Below, in pieces: positions 36,601-37,778 of a DNA stretch of 37,778 nucleotides (the stretch's first letter is position 1; every line of letters begins with the position of its first letter). This DNA comes from Microcystis aeruginosa NIES-4325 (GTDB lineage Bacteria; Cyanobacteriota; Cyanobacteriia; Cyanobacteriales; Microcystaceae). The notes under the pieces are model-generated. The model saw only the letters and a list, made by a program, of their open reading frames with translations. It was not told the origin of the DNA and did no database searches. Both the position numbers and the translations under genes were made by a program. The stretch is taken from contig NZ_BJKP01000035.1 in the NCBI RefSeq assembly GCF_008974145.1, positions 1-37,778 of the forward strand, written 5' to 3'.

Positions 36601-36733
36601 GAAAAGGATGATAATTATTAGCAGTGGTGCGACTCTTTTTCGGGGTGCTAGTTTCTCCCCAAAGATAAAAGCTACCCTTCTGAATAAATTCGTCCGTTGA
36701 TTGAGGAATCCAAGTACCGTGAAGAATTTTCAT
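33611..36733 (-). CDS. SNF2-family DEAD/DEAH-box ATPase (bacterial SNF2 helicase)
   Basis: This full-length 1,040-residue protein belongs to the bacterial SNF2 group. Residues about 1-530 form the bacterial accessory region (DUF3670-like, SNF2_N_2). Then come Walker A DDMGLGKTLQVIARL (about 583), TLLVAPTSVVGNWAKEIEKF, Walker B DEAQNIKNP (about 690) and LTGTPVENRLLDLWSIFNFL. The helicase C lobe has SLKAGGVGITLTKANHVFHF and DRAFRIGQQKNVFVHKFV. These are double-stranded DNA translocases without strand separation (family knowledge). It is the first gene of a two-gene unit with the SWIM protein and probably has its promoter in the 300-bp gap upstream. Confidence 0.95.
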   Translation of the reverse strand: MKILHGTWIPQSTDEFIQKGSFYLWGETSTPKKSRTTANNYHPFQLSKEELTSFLTGELGIVQSNYNPLSRQFVPRYFLLPSQDNQPLPSLELLRYLEKEPPENSQWQSWQIDCYPLNPVLKLLNDLHFICLYNSSEIQLGADLLFWYHYSQAFKEIILKDNYIPAFKYRELATNNQKNANFAIYPLWEIISATYEPNLDRYLEYLPRICLAGAENPHASPQLYDPKTLLRHFSECLLNEIVANTAIPASFDKKISETIIGDCFSVTKAAGFLQTAAALEKYQQWQTWRQQLLGDQNISNFTLGFKLTEAPDDNIEQWQITFILISKQDPSLGLELDEYWYAVPETRTSIRAHFGQDLDKNILLSLGYAARIYPPIWQGLETDKPTGFYLNLTEAFTFLKETAWILEDAGYKVIIPAWWTPEGRQRAKVRLKTTSKSGKSTPVSKGIFSLENIIKYQYELAIGEETISQEEWQQLINTKTPLVKFRGQWVELEQNKMQQMLDFWQKYQQENPEMNLIELMKKAAEYPEEIIIETDNFLGSMLEKLQNPSQLEPIENPPQLQGTLREYQKRGVAWIQYLEQLGLNGCLADDMGLGKTLQVIARLIGEREGDNKVLPTLLVAPTSVVGNWAKEIEKFAPHLQVLIHHGSKRYQDESEFQTVASQKDIVITSFTLVRKDLKLFKSQSWQRLVIDEAQNIKNPKAAQTKAILSLSAQHRLALTGTPVENRLLDLWSIFNFLNPGYLGKETQFRKAFEVPIQKQNDRLQSTVLKKLVEPFILRRVKTDKQIIKDLPDKVENKQYCNLTKEQASLYEVVIKEVEKQLEEAEGIKRKGLILSTLMRLKQICNHPRQFLQDNSAFTPERSHKLERLGEMLEEVILEGDSLLIFTQFTEIGDSLQKYLKQTFRYNTYYLHGGTSQPKREQMIEEFQHPETEPSVFILSLKAGGVGITLTKANHVFHFDRWWNPAVENQATDRAFRIGQQKNVFVHKFVTLGTLEERIDEMIEEKKKVANAIVSNDESWLTELDNESFRQLIALNKQTII

Positions 36734-37036
36734 GGTTTTTAATTAGTACAAAAGAACTTAAATGAGGGCAACATTTAGCCTCTAGGAAAATTGTAGCGAT
36801 TATGGGAGGATTCTCCACACTTTCCTGTTCTTATCCCTTTGGGAACCTAAAAGTCCTCTGGATCAGAGAAAAAGGTTAATAGGACTTCTAGGACTGAAAG
36901 CCTCAAGATGAGCGTGTTATTTGAGCTTAAAGCTTGTCTCTGTATGGGTTTAAAGCTATTTTTGTCTTAGGTTGTGTTTAAGTCCCACTCAGAAAATGTC
37001 TAAGTCCCATTAGCAGTGAAAAAGAAAAACAGCTAA
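36734..37036. other. Intergenic region upstream of the SNF2 gene
   Basis: These 303 bases have no supported gene. The nonamer taagtccca occurs twice around 36980-37010 and several short AT-rich blocks are present. The SNF2 promoter should lie at the left end but no clear -35/-10 pair can be chosen. Confidence 0.5.
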
Positions 37037-37648
37037 TTAATTCGCTTTTACCCAAATACTACGGAAATATTTTTCGGGACTATTTTTATCGGGAATATCT
37101 TTACAGGGAGTATTACCAACTCGCTCGATTGTACCATCATCGCTTAAAATCTGAAAGCGATCTGGGAAATGGGGATAAAACAACAAAGCTTCTGGACGAA
37201 AACCGTCAGGGAATTGCAGTGATTCTATCTTTTTTGGTGCATCTTCTTTTTTTCCTGACCAAGTATAGAAAACAAATTGATCGCCTCCATGAAATTCTCC
37301 GGCAATAATTAAATATACTTCTAAAGCTGGCCAAAATTCAATGCTACGAATTCCTAATCTTCCCAAATCTAGCAGGATAGGATCACCAAATTCAGCTTTA
37401 GCCATGGTTGAATTAGTAACTAAACTCTTGGGATTTTTTAGGGGTAATAAAAGAGCTTTACCGTTGGGGACAGGATTACGAAAACCGATTAAGATATTTC
37501 CGTCTGGAGTTGCCGTTAAACCTTCAATATTTAATCCTCCTTCAGCTTTGGGAGCTTTGGTTTCTGCTGTTTTGAAATCAAATATTTTAGCCAATTGAGA
37601 GTCTTCGATAATATCGCGCAATACTAACTGAGTATAAGACTCACCCAC
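37037..37648 (-). pseudogene. DUF3616 protein, 5' half missing
   Basis: The 203 residues match the second half of DUF3616 proteins: LNIEGLTATPDGNILIGFRN, NGKALLLPLKNP, GDPILLDLGRLGIRSIEF, IIAGEFHGGDQFVFYTWSG and RPEALLFYP. Family members are usually well over 300 residues and begin with a further beta-propeller-like region that is absent here. The frame extends only four codons above the GTG at 37646-37648 before a TGA (37661-37663), and the DNA there belongs to a different plus-strand ORF. I infer truncation by insertion or rearrangement near 37650-37663. Function of the family is unknown. Confidence 0.7.
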
Positions 37649-37746
37649 TTGGGGAGCAAGTCAAAGCTGAAGAACAAATAAACTACTTGACAAAAGCATC
37701 AATTGGGTATGGGATAGAGAAAAGAGTAGGGAAAAGACAAAAATGA
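37612..37746 (+). pseudogene. 3' fragment of an ORF at the window edge, coupled to the next gene
   Basis: From about 37654 the plus strand reads EQVKAEEQINYLTKASIGYG then IEKRVGKRQK and TGA. The TGA overlaps the ATG of the next ORF as ATGA (37743-37746). Upstream the frame runs into sequence antisense to the DUF3616 gene and stops at 37609, with no plausible start. It therefore looks like a fragment joined at the truncation point. It may be part of a transposase (ISKra4-like by faint memory), but this is weak. Confidence 0.35.
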
Positions 37747-37778
37747 CTCCAGAGCAACAACAAGAACTTAACCAACAT
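37743..37778 (+). CDS. Start of a gene cut by the window end
   Basis: Only the first 12 codons are present (MTPEQQQELNQH). The glutamine-rich beginning resembles N-termini of some cyanobacterial ISKra4-family transposases as I recall them. Together with the adjacent gene truncation this would fit an insertion sequence running out of the window. The identity cannot be proven from so little sequence. Confidence 0.35.
   Translation, partial: MTPEQQQELNQH

Noticed and set aside
36734-37036. Possible tRNA or small RNA gene
   Set aside because: No cloverleaf, T-loop consensus or hairpin plus T tract could be found on either strand.

Overview
The window looks like chromosomal DNA from a Microcystis-type unicellular or colonial cyanobacterium. 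It carries photosynthetic housekeeping genes: an NDH-1 NdhD subunit, a photosystem II S4-domain protein, and menC/menE for phylloquinone. It also has an orphan CIRCE-controlled groEL with a Gly-Gly-Met tail, at least seven copies of the cyanobacterial HIP1 octamer GCGATCGC, and many short palindromic repeats between genes. The genus is an inference from these traits, since there is no rRNA gene to test it.

Layout. (1) 0.2-6.7 kb holds one giant mosaic surface or secreted protein gene of about 2,160 codons. It encodes a beta-helix with 11 short repeats, Calx-beta, a class-3 lipase-like domain, a tryptophan-periodic segment, three near-identical 300-bp cadherin-like repeats and DUF4114. A single in-frame TAG right after the lipase nucleophile motif splits it. 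(2) 6.7-7.1 kb is a gene-free patchwork of palindromic repeats. (3) 7.1-9.4 kb holds overlapping menC-menE. (4) 9.4-18.3 kb, minus strand, is a type I restriction-modification locus read hsdM, hsdS, hsdR, then a YgjP-like metalloprotease. hsdM is broken by one in-frame TAA, leaving a 149-codon tail whose end still overlaps hsdS by ATGA. Between hsdS and hsdR lies a 1.1-kb insert with two orphan antitoxin-like genes meeting tail to tail over a palindromic repeat. (5) 18.4-26.6 kb, plus strand, holds ndhD, a glycine-rich membrane protein, the PSII S4 protein, a DNA phosphorothioation-associated methyltransferase-family protein with an internal duplication, a Uma2 nuclease, a GT39-type mannosyltransferase and trpS. 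(6) 26.8-28.4 kb is a compact type II R-M pair, a beta-class methyltransferase and a ScaI-like endonuclease, converging with a CTAG overlap. (7) 28.6-32.6 kb, minus strand, holds groEL with terminator and CIRCE, then a K+ channel with an RCK domain on each side of its pore. (8) 32.8-36.7 kb holds a SNF2 helicase plus SWIM zinc-finger pair. (9) 37.0-37.8 kb has a DUF3616 gene lacking its 5' half, abutting the edge of what may be an insertion sequence.

How it fits together. Core metabolism (quinone synthesis, NDH-1, protein folding, tRNA charging) is interleaved with DNA-targeting genes: a type I system with a split modification subunit, an apparently intact type II system, a methyltransferase-family protein without dnd genes, a Uma2 nuclease and a SNF2/SWIM pair. 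No single new defence system is proven. The best leads are the two nonsense-split genes, the duplicated methyltransferase architecture, the Trp-periodic repeat and the decayed toxin-antitoxin insert.
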